IMG/VR virus record: IMGVR_UViG_3300044499_000059
Location: 1-43,395 of that record
DNA: 43,395 bases
Strand: one strand, 5' to 3'
Origin: a virus
The translations under genes were made by a program, and so were the position numbers. Under the pieces are notes generated by a model, which worked only from the letters and a program-made list of their open reading frames with translations, had not been told where the DNA came from and did not search any database. Positions 6,123-13,013 of the stretch are shown here, one piece after another; position 1 is the stretch's first letter; each line of letters begins with the position of its first letter.

Positions 6123-7076
6123 TCATCCGGTGGCCGTCTGGGTCTTTAGGAGCCAGTCCGCATAATGGGCGAGTCCCAGGTCCAGGTCGATATCCGGCTG
6201 CCAGCCCAGCTCGGCGCGGGCGAGATCGATGGCCGGATAGCAGTGGCGAACGTCCCCAGGCCGATAGCAGTGGGTGACTTCCGGCATGATGCGCCCGTGG
6301 GAGATCAGATCGCAGAGTCGAGCGGCCAGATAGTAAACCGTGATGGGCCGGCCGCTGCCGATGTTAAAGATCCCCCGGGCCTGCGAGTCGAGGGCCTGCT
6401 TGAAAGCGCGGGCTACGTCTGAGACCTGGACGAAATCGCGGGTCTGCATGCCGTCCTCATGGACAAGCGGCGCCTGGCCGGCGAGCAAGCGAGCGGCGAA
6501 GATGGCGGCGACCCCAGTTTCGGCGTTGGTCAGGGATTGGCCGGGTCCATAGGTGTTCCAGAGGCGGAGCGACGTCACGCCGACCCCGTACAGATGGCCG
6601 GCGAGAAGCGAGAGCTGCTCGGTGTCATACTTCGACCAACCATAAATTGACATCGGCCGGCACGGATCGTTTTCATTGACGCCGCGGTAATCCCAGCCTC
6701 CCCCATAGACCGACATGCTGGAGGCGACGATAACGTTGTGAACTGTGCCTTCACGATGGATGGCTTCCCAGAGAACGGCAGTTCCAAGAGAGTTGGTACG
6801 GACAAAGCGCGAGGGTTCGTCGAAGCTGGCCTCGACGCTCACGCCGGCGGCCAGGTGGATGATGGCTTCGCAGTGCTGGACAGCGTAGCGGCAGGCATCG
6901 AGATCCTCGATCGGCCGAGCGACCACCAGCCCGGCGCCTTCGACGGCCTTGTTCGGCGTAGGCCCATGGACGATCTCTTCGAAGGAATCGAGCACGATGA
7001 TATCGTGGGACGGAGCGAGCAGCTTGACGAGATGGCGGCCAATGAAGCCGGCGCCGCCGGTGACGAGCACTTTCAT
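6123..7076 (-). CDS. NAD-dependent nucleotide-sugar epimerase/dehydratase (extended SDR)
   Basis: A 317-aa protein, the usual family length, starting at ATG 7076 after AAGGAGTTGAACCC. The N-terminal Rossmann loop is VTGGAGFIG (residues 5-13) and the catalytic Tyr-x3-Lys is in SIYGWSKYDTE. Further sugar-binding regions follow (LRLWNTYGPGQ, FVQVSDVARA, GIFNIGSG). Such enzymes convert UDP- or GDP-sugars, for example UDP-Glc to UDP-Gal or UDP-GlcNAc to UDP-GalNAc; the exact sugar cannot be read from the sequence. It lies just downstream of two glycosyltransferase-like genes and may supply or alter their donor sugar. A leader with three inverted repeats precedes it. Confidence 0.9.
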   Translation of the reverse strand: MKVLVTGGAGFIGRHLVKLLAPSHDIIVLDSFEEIVHGPTPNKAVEGAGLVVARPIEDLDACRYAVQHCEAIIHLAAGVSVEASFDEPSRFVRTNSLGTAVLWEAIHREGTVHNVIVASSMSVYGGGWDYRGVNENDPCRPMSIYGWSKYDTEQLSLLAGHLYGVGVTSLRLWNTYGPGQSLTNAETGVAAIFAARLLAGQAPLVHEDGMQTRDFVQVSDVARAFKQALDSQARGIFNIGSGRPITVYYLAARLCDLISHGRIMPEVTHCYRPGDVRHCYPAIDLARAELGWQPDIDLDLGLAHYADWLLKTQTATG

Positions 7077-7094
7077 GGGTTCAACTCCTTACTA

Positions 7095-7137
7095 CTGAAA
7101 ATACTTTCAGCATCACTCAAATGAGTGGTACACCACT
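7095..7137 (-). promoter_or_regulatory. Leader of epimerase gene with three inverted repeats
   Basis: Three perfect 6-bp inverted repeats sit in tandem: CTGAAA/TTTCAG (7095-7110), CACTCA/TGAGTG (7114-7127) and AGTGGT/ACCACT (7124-7137). The last two share bases, so their hairpins exclude each other. They precede the ribosome site AAGGAG. An attenuator or operator is possible. Confidence 0.5.
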
Positions 7138-7336
7138 AAGGAATGTGTCTGTTTTTACAGGCGCGCTTGTAGTGCTCGCCTCCGAACGAGCTAAACCAGC
7201 CCGCTAAAGGCAGCACGCCATAGATCACCCGCCATCGATCGCCATAGGCCAGACGAAAGCCGAACCACTGAAGCAATACCGTGTTCACCCAGCCGACCCA
7301 GGTTAGCCCCCAGAACTTTTTTGTCGGATTCTTCAC
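7136..7336 (-). CDS. Small membrane-associated protein (66 aa)
   Basis: It starts with GTG 7336 inside a GTGA overlap with the glycosyltransferase-like gene. The sequence is rich in Trp, Phe and Gly, with hydrophobic stretches (GWVNTVLLQWFGFRLAYG, VIYGVLPLAGWF). It ends in a basic Lys/Arg/His tail. One or two membrane passes are likely. Its role is unknown; coupling to the glycosyltransferases suggests it belongs to the same module. Confidence 0.6.
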   Translation of the reverse strand: MKNPTKKFWGLTWVGWVNTVLLQWFGFRLAYGDRWRVIYGVLPLAGWFSSFGGEHYKRACKNRHIP

Positions 7337-8073
7337 ATCGAGAGTTTCTGCCGGCGCGTAACATCACTGATGACTGTGCGGGTTACGCCGCCAGAGGTTT
7401 GCTCCTTCACGTAGCACCCCCACTTGCGCTTGAGATACTTCTGATCGGCGGCCCATTTCTCCGTGGTTATGAAATGGCGGTTGCCGCCGCTGTTCGTCAT
7501 GATCTTGTGCTCGAAACAAAAACGGGTGTCCTGCCAGACGATGCGGTATTTGAGCAGCGCCTGCAGTGCCATGTCGGCGTCGGTGGAATGGTTGAGATGA
7601 GGATCGGGATAGATGCGCCGGCCGACAAAGCCGAGAACGGGACCGAACGCTTTCAGAAACGCGAACGGGTCGTAAGGGAAAAAACTCAAGATATTGGCGG
7701 TGACGGCGTAGCCGAAAAGCGGCGCTCCGATCTCCTTGGCGATCGCCGCCGAATTCCGGAGCACGCGCAGGACGGCCGCGGGGTCCATGATGTTCCTTGG
7801 CCGGCGCCCGACCAGGCAGACCAGGCGCGATACGTCGTCATCGAAGGTGACCACGCATTCTTCGTCGTAGTGATCGAGAATCCAGGTACGGATCGCGGCC
7901 ATGCCGGTCACTTCATCCGGGTGGGTGGTCAGGCGCTTGCCAAACTCGGCGTAATCCCCCTTCTCGCTCTCGGCCACGCAGACGTCTGCAGATGGGACCA
8001 GCGCCGCGGCCACCCGGCAGCTCTCCAAGCGCTTTCGGCTGGGGATCACGATGCGGAGATCCTTTTCCGTCAC
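7333..8073 (-). CDS. Glycosyltransferase-like protein, TET-associated (TAGT) type, copy 2
   Basis: A 246-aa paralogue of the gene upstream. The start at GTG 8073 was chosen because it sits in a GTGA overlap with that gene and aligns the N-terminus (TEKDLRIVIPSRKR) with the paralogue (TAKDLQVVIPSRRR). Shared features: IPSRxR at residues 10-15, THPDEVTG, the run TWILDHYDE, an acidic DDD (78-80) in the place of a GT-A metal-binding DxD, GRRPRNIMDP, DADMALQALLK, WQDTRFCFEHK, and KRKWG near the C-terminus. TAGT enzymes are known from phages that glycosylate oxidised pyrimidines. The assignment is by motif recollection, and the target here is unproven. Confidence 0.65.
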   Translation of the reverse strand: MTEKDLRIVIPSRKRLESCRVAAALVPSADVCVAESEKGDYAEFGKRLTTHPDEVTGMAAIRTWILDHYDEECVVTFDDDVSRLVCLVGRRPRNIMDPAAVLRVLRNSAAIAKEIGAPLFGYAVTANILSFFPYDPFAFLKAFGPVLGFVGRRIYPDPHLNHSTDADMALQALLKYRIVWQDTRFCFEHKIMTNSGGNRHFITTEKWAADQKYLKRKWGCYVKEQTSGGVTRTVISDVTRRQKLSM

Positions 8074-8813
8074 AACAATAGGTCCTGGTGCCTTTCGACC
8101 TTCACTTTGAGCGAGATGGTTTCCTTCGAGTAGCCCACGCCCAGGTAGGGCCCCCATTTCCGCTTCATGTATTGCAGCTCGCGATTGGTGTTCTCCAGTC
8201 CGCGCGAGATCGTGTTGCCGCCGCCTTTGGTGATGAAGTTGTGTTCGGCGGCGAAACGCGAGTCCTGCCAGCAGAAGCGCTCCTTGAGGCAGCACTCGAG
8301 AGACAGATCCACGTCGTCGAACTGCGCCACCTTGGGATCGTAGCGCAGCTTGCGATCGATGATGCCGAGCATGGCGCCCTCGAGGCGCGTCAAGCTGAAG
8401 GGCTTTTGCGGCCGGAACTTGCGCACATCGTCTTGAAAGGGCGAAAAGGAAAAGCAGCTAACGCCGAGATCGGCGCAGATGTTGGCGCTGTTGAGAATGA
8501 TCCGCTCGATCGCTTCCGGATCCACAATCTTGCGCGGCCGAAAGCCGACCACGCAGTAGAGGCTCCGCACGTCGTCATTGCACTGGAAGACCAGGCGCTG
8601 CTTGAAATGGTCCAGTATCCACTGGCGCAGCGGCCCCAGCCCGACGATATCGTTCGGATGCGTCATCACCAGCGCGCCCACGTCCTTGTAATCTCCGGCT
8701 TCTTCCTCGGCGATACACACGATCGGGTTTTTGAAAAGCCGCACGGTCCACGTGCAGCTCTCCACGCGCCGGCGGCTTGGGATGACAACCTGCAGATCCT
8801 TCGCGGTGATCAC
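8070..8813 (-). CDS. Glycosyltransferase-like protein, TET-associated (TAGT) type, copy 1
   Basis: A 247-aa protein starting at GTG 8813 in a GTGA overlap with the ParB-like gene. Motifs: VVIPSRRRVES (9-19), THPNDIVG, QWILDHFKQ, the acidic NDD (79-81) for metal/nucleotide-sugar binding, GFRPRKIVDPE, DDVDLSLECCLKERFCWQDS, and KRKWGPYLGVG. It is co-linear with copy 2 over its whole length, pointing to a tandem duplication followed by divergence. The two may transfer successive sugars or act on different bases. No TET/JBP-type 2-oxoglutarate dioxygenase is visible in the window, so the hydroxylated base must come from elsewhere or the target differs. Confidence 0.65.
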   Translation of the reverse strand: MITAKDLQVVIPSRRRVESCTWTVRLFKNPIVCIAEEEAGDYKDVGALVMTHPNDIVGLGPLRQWILDHFKQRLVFQCNDDVRSLYCVVGFRPRKIVDPEAIERIILNSANICADLGVSCFSFSPFQDDVRKFRPQKPFSLTRLEGAMLGIIDRKLRYDPKVAQFDDVDLSLECCLKERFCWQDSRFAAEHNFITKGGGNTISRGLENTNRELQYMKRKWGPYLGVGYSKETISLKVKVERHQDLLL

Positions 8814-9481
8814 TTCTTCTTCTCGGTTTGGATTTTCTTGACGTAACCGCCGCCGTCGACGACGCGGCCGAGACCGATGGTCTTCTTGCCGACGTATCCG
8901 GGCACCTTCATTTTCTGGAGGCCGAAGTGATCGGCCGCGGCGAGAAAGTCGCGGCTGTCTTTGAAGAACAGAACGATATAGTCGTAATGCTCGTAGGGCA
9001 GGAGCTCCATTTCCGGCGGGCCAATCCCCTCTTCCAGGTCCGGCTCCTCTTCTTCCATCCCACCGCGCAGTGGGAGATCCACTTCCTGGGTCAGCGGCGC
9101 CATGTCTAATTCGTCGTATAGGTCGGGCATCCCCTGCTCGATCTCGCGCAGCAGGGCGGCGAGTCCCACATCATCCCACTTCCCGCCGACGTTCGGATTG
9201 TTGAGCGTAATGTTGAGGGCCTTCTCTTTGTCCGGCGGCAGATCGACGATCACGCAGGGTGCGCTCTTCTCGCCATCGGCCTTGAGAATGTCGAGGCGAG
9301 TATGGCCCGCAACGAGATTGCCGGTCCGTTTGTTCCAAACCGGAAGCTCCACCAGACTGAATTCGTGGATCGAGTTTTTGATCGTCTGATATTCGTGATC
9401 GGCGGGAGTCAAGCGCTGGCGCGGGTTATAGGGCGCAGGATTGATCTTCGAGAATGGGATCTCCTGGATGATAGGCTTCAT
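8810..9481 (-). CDS. ParB-like nuclease/sulfiredoxin-fold domain protein
   Basis: A 223-aa protein; ATG 9481 follows AAGGAG at good spacing. Residues 6-95 form a ParB N-terminal-type domain: IPFSKINPAPYNPRQ, then SLVELPVWN and LVAGHTRLDILKA, the equivalent of the family G(x)HR motif. The C-terminus is acidic (MEEEEPDLEEG) and then basic. Phage single-domain ParB-like proteins often sit beside DNA-modification genes, and here it heads an operon with two glycosyltransferase-like genes. It is unlikely to be a partition protein because no ParA is present. A perfect inverted repeat lies directly upstream. Confidence 0.8.
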   Translation of the reverse strand: MKPIIQEIPFSKINPAPYNPRQRLTPADHEYQTIKNSIHEFSLVELPVWNKRTGNLVAGHTRLDILKADGEKSAPCVIVDLPPDKEKALNITLNNPNVGGKWDDVGLAALLREIEQGMPDLYDELDMAPLTQEVDLPLRGGMEEEEPDLEEGIGPPEMELLPYEHYDYIVLFFKDSRDFLAAADHFGLQKMKVPGYVGKKTIGLGRVVDGGGYVKKIQTEKKK

Positions 9482-9492
9482 CAAGTCGGCTC

Positions 9493-9520
9493 CTTACGAA
9501 GTGATTTCGTAAGTGCTTAC
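9493..9520 (-). promoter_or_regulatory. Nested perfect inverted repeats upstream of the ParB-like gene
   Basis: CTTACGAA (9493-9500) and TTCGTAAG (9506-9513) form an 8-bp perfect repeat with a 5-nt spacer. GTAAG/CTTAC (9509-9520) overlaps it. In RNA, one arm covers part of the ribosome site AAGGAG. It may be an operator, a parS-like site or an SD-masking hairpin. Confidence 0.6.
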
Positions 9521-9550
9521 CACACGGGAGATCGAAATCAAAGAATAAAT

Positions 9551-10192
9551 TCAGATTGCTTCATAGCTTTTTGCCTCGGGGGCTGGCGCAGGAGTTGCGG
9601 TTCCCGTTGGTTTCTTTTCCTGGGGTGGCGGCTTCATCGTCTCTAACTTCGCTGTGATCGCGACCAAATCATCCTTGGATGGCCGGACATGATTGAGCAT
9701 ATCGTTGGTCACTTTTTTAATGAGACCGAGTTTCCGTAGGAGAAACGCCCCCTGTTTGGTGTACCCCTTTATCGGAACTTCCGTTGTTCCCGTGTCCGGC
9801 GAAGTTGCGTCCATATAGTCGGCAATCGCCAGTTCGATGTCACTGGCTCCTGCATCGTAGATGATGGCGCGCTCGGTGGGTTCGAAGATGCCTATGGCCT
9901 GGCCTAGAAAATTGCCAATAGTAATGATCATCGACATCACTCCAACCGAGGCACCGCCTTGGGCAGCGCTAGCCCCGGCGGTCGCGATTCCCGCCAGCCC
10001 AATGGCCCCGCTGGTCCCGATGATCTTCGCCTTGCCGGATCGAGAGACATAGAAATTTTGCACGACCCTGGCTGACTCGATCACAACTTCATCTGAGAGT
10101 TTACTCGTCGGCAGCGTAGGTGCTGACGGAAGAAGGGCGGCGCAGCCGGCCAGGCTCAGCGTGCAAATGCAGGCGATTAGAAATTTCTTCAT
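9551..10192 (-). CDS. Phage-encoded lipoprotein
   Basis: A 213-aa protein from ATG 10192, in an ATGA overlap with the muramidase gene. It has a lipoprotein signal peptide: MKKFL, a hydrophobic core, then the lipobox LAGC with Cys at residue 17. Residues 55-105 are Gly/Ala-rich and hydrophobic (GAIGLAGIATAGASAAQGG), possibly membrane-interacting. The C-terminus is Pro/Lys-rich. Downstream of a lysin it could act in outer-membrane disruption (spanin-like) or superinfection exclusion. The position of a charged Pro-rich tail is reminiscent of o-spanins, but the protein is much longer. Envelope location is well supported; function is inferred. Confidence 0.7.
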   Translation of the reverse strand: MKKFLIACICTLSLAGCAALLPSAPTLPTSKLSDEVVIESARVVQNFYVSRSGKAKIIGTSGAIGLAGIATAGASAAQGGASVGVMSMIITIGNFLGQAIGIFEPTERAIIYDAGASDIELAIADYMDATSPDTGTTEVPIKGYTKQGAFLLRKLGLIKKVTNDMLNHVRPSKDDLVAITAKLETMKPPPQEKKPTGTATPAPAPEAKSYEAI

Positions 10193-10719
10193 AATTGTAT
10201 TCTCCTCAGCCAGCCGCGCAGGAAAGTCCTGTGCATGGCCAGCCGCGCTTTAACGAGATCGATCAATTCCTTTTCGCCCTTTATCCCGACGAGCAGCTCC
10301 ACCAGCTGGAGGCCGTTCATAAGCTTCAACAATGCTTCTCGATGTGGATATTGGTTGAGCGCGTAGATGGTCTTGGGTCCGATCCTGCCGTCCAGGGCGA
10401 GCGGTTGGCCGAACAGGATTAGAGCGCCCTGGGCGATCATCACCGCGCGGCGCGGAAAACCGGGCGGATCGAAATTGACGGAGCATTCGAACATCTCGAA
10501 ACGCAGATCATCTTTGAGATCATCGAGCCTCAGCGGCAGCCAGTAATCGCGATAGTAAAGTTTTTTCGCCCGCTCCACGGTCATGCCGGCGATGTCTTCG
10601 TTGGGGTAACCCAGCTTGGAGATGCCGAACTTGGTCTCGCCGCCGGGGTCCATGGGGTGGTCGGTGAGATCAACGCCTTCCAGATCCATCAAACTCGCAT
10701 AGGCTTCGTCGAAGGTCAT
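10189..10719 (-). CDS. GH108-family muramidase (endolysin)
   Basis: A 176-aa protein from ATG 10719 after GGAAGGAGAAGCCG. The N-terminus has the family signature around the catalytic Glu: LEGVDLTDHPMDPGGETKFG (canonical EGGYxxxPxDPGGxTxxGIt), then AKKLYYRDYW. The C-terminal half (NFDPPGFPRRAVMIAQ, LDGRIGPKT) matches the peptidoglycan-binding domain that follows GH108. It cleaves the MurNAc-GlcNAc bond in peptidoglycan for host lysis. There is no signal peptide, so export through a holin is expected, and a small membrane protein is encoded immediately upstream. Confidence 0.9.
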   Translation of the reverse strand: MTFDEAYASLMDLEGVDLTDHPMDPGGETKFGISKLGYPNEDIAGMTVERAKKLYYRDYWLPLRLDDLKDDLRFEMFECSVNFDPPGFPRRAVMIAQGALILFGQPLALDGRIGPKTIYALNQYPHREALLKLMNGLQLVELLVGIKGEKELIDLVKARLAMHRTFLRGWLRRIQL

Positions 10720-10732
10720 CGGCTTCTCCTTC

Positions 10733-11008
10733 CTACTGCGTTGGATCTTTCCACGGCTCGCAATCCACGCGCTCTTGCGCATCGGTGGAAAGTCGATAAC
10801 AAATGGCCCGCAAAATTCGACTTTGCTGCCAGGCCTGATATTCCATACGCCCCATGGTCTGCATCATGGGACTGGGTATCCATCCAAACAGCGCAGCGAG
10901 CAGCATGATGGCAACGGCGCTCGGAAATCCCACATGGAGGAATAGCCGCGCCCACGAGGGCAACGGCACCTTCAATTCTTTGCCCACATCGTCGTTTTCC
11001 GATGGCAT
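10733..11008 (-). CDS. Single-span membrane protein, candidate holin
   Basis: A 91-aa protein from ATG 11008 with ribosome site GAAGGAG. One transmembrane segment (residues 23-44, LFLHVGFPSAVAIMLLAALF) follows a charged N-terminus and a short amphipathic stretch. The C-terminus is soluble, with two Cys. Its place directly before the endolysin is typical for a holin or lysis regulator. No holin family can be named. Confidence 0.6.
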   Translation of the reverse strand: MPSENDDVGKELKVPLPSWARLFLHVGFPSAVAIMLLAALFGWIPSPMMQTMGRMEYQAWQQSRILRAICYRLSTDAQERVDCEPWKDPTQ

Positions 11009-11220
11009 CGAAACTCCTTCACACTTGCCAACCGTTTTTGCTTTCTCACGTTCGTGAGCGGCGGCGGCAATAACTCAAGCCAATGGAAGAGCGCGGCCCG
11101 ATCGATCTGTGCGAGCCGTCGTTCGACGGGTTCGAACCTCGATACGGCGTCCGCGAAGCCGGTCAAGTCGATCGGTATCTCATTGCGGTTCATCTTTGTG
11201 AGATCGTCGAGATCGGTCAC
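10972..11220 (-). CDS. Hypothetical 82-aa protein
   Basis: A GTG start at 11220 with little ribosome site; an alternative ATG is ten codons in (MNRNEIPIDLTGF). It is soluble and helical (ADAVSRFEPVERRLAQIDRAALFHWLELLP), with a basic tail. It overlaps the candidate holin by 37 nt. A long overlap and weak start make it less certain than its neighbours, but the middle looks like real protein. Confidence 0.5.
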   Translation of the reverse strand: MTDLDDLTKMNRNEIPIDLTGFADAVSRFEPVERRLAQIDRAALFHWLELLPPPLTNVRKQKRLASVKEFRCHRKTTMWAKN

Positions 11221-11238
11221 CGACTTATTTTTTCTTCG

Positions 11239-11646
11239 CTACTGTGCAAGTAAGCCTAAGCCGGCTGGCGCTCCTGGCACAGTTCCAGCGAAAAAACTTA
11301 TCTCGTTCGTCGGCGCCGACTCGCCGACCGGATTGCCGGCCAGCACAATGCAAAAGTAAGTCCCCGGTGAGCTGGCCGTCGCGGCGCTGACCGGGATCGT
11401 ATAGACGTCCGTGCTCGACTGAGAGAAGGCTTGACTGAATGACGTGACATAGTTTCCCGACGACAGCCCGCATTTTGATTTGAAATAAGTCGGTAATCCT
11501 CCCGAGCCCTGAACCCACGAGAACTGGAGCTTGGCCTTGGTGATATCGGCAGCGGTTACCGTCTGCGCGCGCGCCGACGCGGCGAGCGCACAGAACGCCA
11601 CCGTGCAGACAAGAACCGTCAACCATCCTCTGAAACAAGTTTTCAT
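11239..11646 (-). CDS. Secreted fibronectin-type-III-like protein
   Basis: A 135-aa protein from ATG 11646 with ribosome site AAAGGAGG. It has a clear Sec signal peptide (MKTC..., hydrophobic core VLVCTVAFCALAA, cleavage after ASARA). The mature part reads as one beta-sandwich: KLQFSW, then TYFCIVLAGNPVGESAPTNE, the FN3-like Y.C...A.N..GeSapSNe pattern. Two Cys could form a disulfide. A phage-encoded exported Ig-like protein might act at the cell surface or periplasm, for example in exclusion of other phages or in lysis. The location is supported; the role is unknown. Confidence 0.7.
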   Translation of the reverse strand: MKTCFRGWLTVLVCTVAFCALAASARAQTVTAADITKAKLQFSWVQGSGGLPTYFKSKCGLSSGNYVTSFSQAFSQSSTDVYTIPVSAATASSPGTYFCIVLAGNPVGESAPTNEISFFAGTVPGAPAGLGLLAQ

Positions 11647-11721
11647 GTAGCCTCCTTTGACTTCGTTCGATCACGCCATGATAGCATGAACGTTGACAAA
11701 AAAATCCCCTCTCACCCCTGT

Positions 11722-12915
11722 CTACACGGTCGCCGAACTCGCAAAGCCGCGCCCGATCATCGCATTCATCTGATAGATCACAATGTTCACCGATGCGGGC
11801 GGCGAGCCAAAATCTGTGGTCTGCTGCGCGGCCGTATAAACTACGGATGGGCTCGTGGACGTCAGAGTCCGGAGAACAGCAGTTTTGGCCGCGTTCAAAA
11901 TATCGATCTCATAGGATTGGCTCGCCTCGCCGAGGGGAACGTCCACATAATCGGCCCAGTGGCCGCCGATCCGCGTGCGGCGAATCCAGGTGAGGGTCAG
12001 ATTGCTCGATCCGTCCCGGGTCCCCTTGATGTGAACGGCGGTATAGGGCCGCAGTGTGTTCCCCGTGTGTGTGAAGCGCTTCACCACGGCGAGCTCGAAG
12101 GGTGTATTGATCGACACTGCGCGGTAGAGCCGCTCGAGATTGATCTCGCTTGCCGACACTTCGACGAAGGCCGACGCAGTGGGCATCATCCAGGTGCAGA
12201 TTTCGTTGTTCACATGGGTTCCGACCGCATACTCGGTGCCGCGCCGGCCGCGCAGCAAGGTCGATAACCGCCAGGTCGAGTTGCCGAGGTCCGTGGCGGT
12301 CAGGTACTGGATGATTTCCTTTCCCACGTTGACCGCATTGGCGCCGTTCAGCACATTGATCTCGCTGTCGCTCAGCGGCACGCCCGCGGAAAAGATCTGC
12401 ACATCCAGAGTATTGACGCGGTCCCAGGTTTCAGGATTCGGAGTGACGGCGAGCTTCACCGGCGCTGTGCCGCGGATCGCGCTCACCGTCAGCGTCAGAA
12501 TCACATCGTAGGTAGCGCCGCCATCCCCGGACTTGAACAGCACACCGCCGCGCCACTGCGAGCCTATCCCCGCCATCGCCACGTAGTAGCCCGGGGCATC
12601 GTCCTGGTCCCGGAGCATGGGGATATCCATGAGCGAGAGCTGCGTCGATCCGATCACTCCGATCTGGCTCGTCTGCCCGGTCGCCGGCACTCCGGCGATG
12701 GCGTCCGAGACGTAGATCTGCGGGTCGTCGTCGAGCAGCGTGAGAGCGATCAGACCTGGCGGACCGTAATGGGCCTCGACGACCCGCGCCAAAATATTCC
12801 TAAGCGCGGCCGGCGGGGGCGCCGGCAGCGTCGAGAGGCTCTGGATCGGCGTTACCGCGGTGAAGTAAGACCGCCCGCTAATCTGCCGGGACTGAAAATC
12901 TTGGTCGAGAATCAT
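11722..12915 (-). CDS. Tail hub protein, C-terminal part (GTA g15-like)
   Basis: A 397-aa protein. Its sequence corresponds to the C-terminal third of the long hub/megatron protein of gene-transfer-agent-type tails: LMDIPMLRDQDDAPGYYVA, QWRGGVLFKSGDGG, and STWRLSTLLRGRRGTEYA followed by an H. The matching N-terminal part is the 704-aa gene at 16057-18171, so the hub appears split into two proteins with four other tail genes between them. The start at ATG 12915 follows GAAGCGAAGCGA, a poor ribosome site, and a heptamer-repeat region. Recognition is from family motifs; the split is inferred from order and content. Confidence 0.7.
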   Translation of the reverse strand: MILDQDFQSRQISGRSYFTAVTPIQSLSTLPAPPPAALRNILARVVEAHYGPPGLIALTLLDDDPQIYVSDAIAGVPATGQTSQIGVIGSTQLSLMDIPMLRDQDDAPGYYVAMAGIGSQWRGGVLFKSGDGGATYDVILTLTVSAIRGTAPVKLAVTPNPETWDRVNTLDVQIFSAGVPLSDSEINVLNGANAVNVGKEIIQYLTATDLGNSTWRLSTLLRGRRGTEYAVGTHVNNEICTWMMPTASAFVEVSASEINLERLYRAVSINTPFELAVVKRFTHTGNTLRPYTAVHIKGTRDGSSNLTLTWIRRTRIGGHWADYVDVPLGEASQSYEIDILNAAKTAVLRTLTSTSPSVVYTAAQQTTDFGSPPASVNIVIYQMNAMIGRGFASSATV

Positions 12916-12929
12916 TCGCTTCGCTTCAG

Positions 12930-13003
12930 TCCTGAGTCCTGAGTCCTAAGTCCTAAGTCCTGAGTCCTGAGTGTCCGATCTCAGGACTCGTTACTCGTTA
13001 CTC
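12930..13003. repeat. Heptamer tandem repeat with hairpin
   Basis: Six contiguous 7-mers, TCCTGAG or TCCTAAG, run from 12930 to 12971. The last copy pairs with CTCAGGA at 12980-12986 (7-bp stem, 8-nt loop). A second heptamer, ACTCGTT, then repeats from 12986 to 13003. This fills the only sizeable gap in the tail operon, exactly where the hub sequence resumes. Confidence 0.8.
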
Positions 13004-13013
13004 AGCACTTGTT

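Noticed and set aside
8810-9481. Plasmid-type ParB partition gene
   Set aside because: No ParA, no central HTH domain, and the context is DNA-modification-like; only the N-terminal fold is shared.
11693-11698. TTGACA on the plus strand near 11693 as a promoter
   Set aside because: No acceptable -10 at 16-18 bp, and no plus-strand gene follows.
12930-13003. CRISPR-like array
   Set aside because: Units are 7 bp and contiguous with no spacers; it is a simple tandem repeat.
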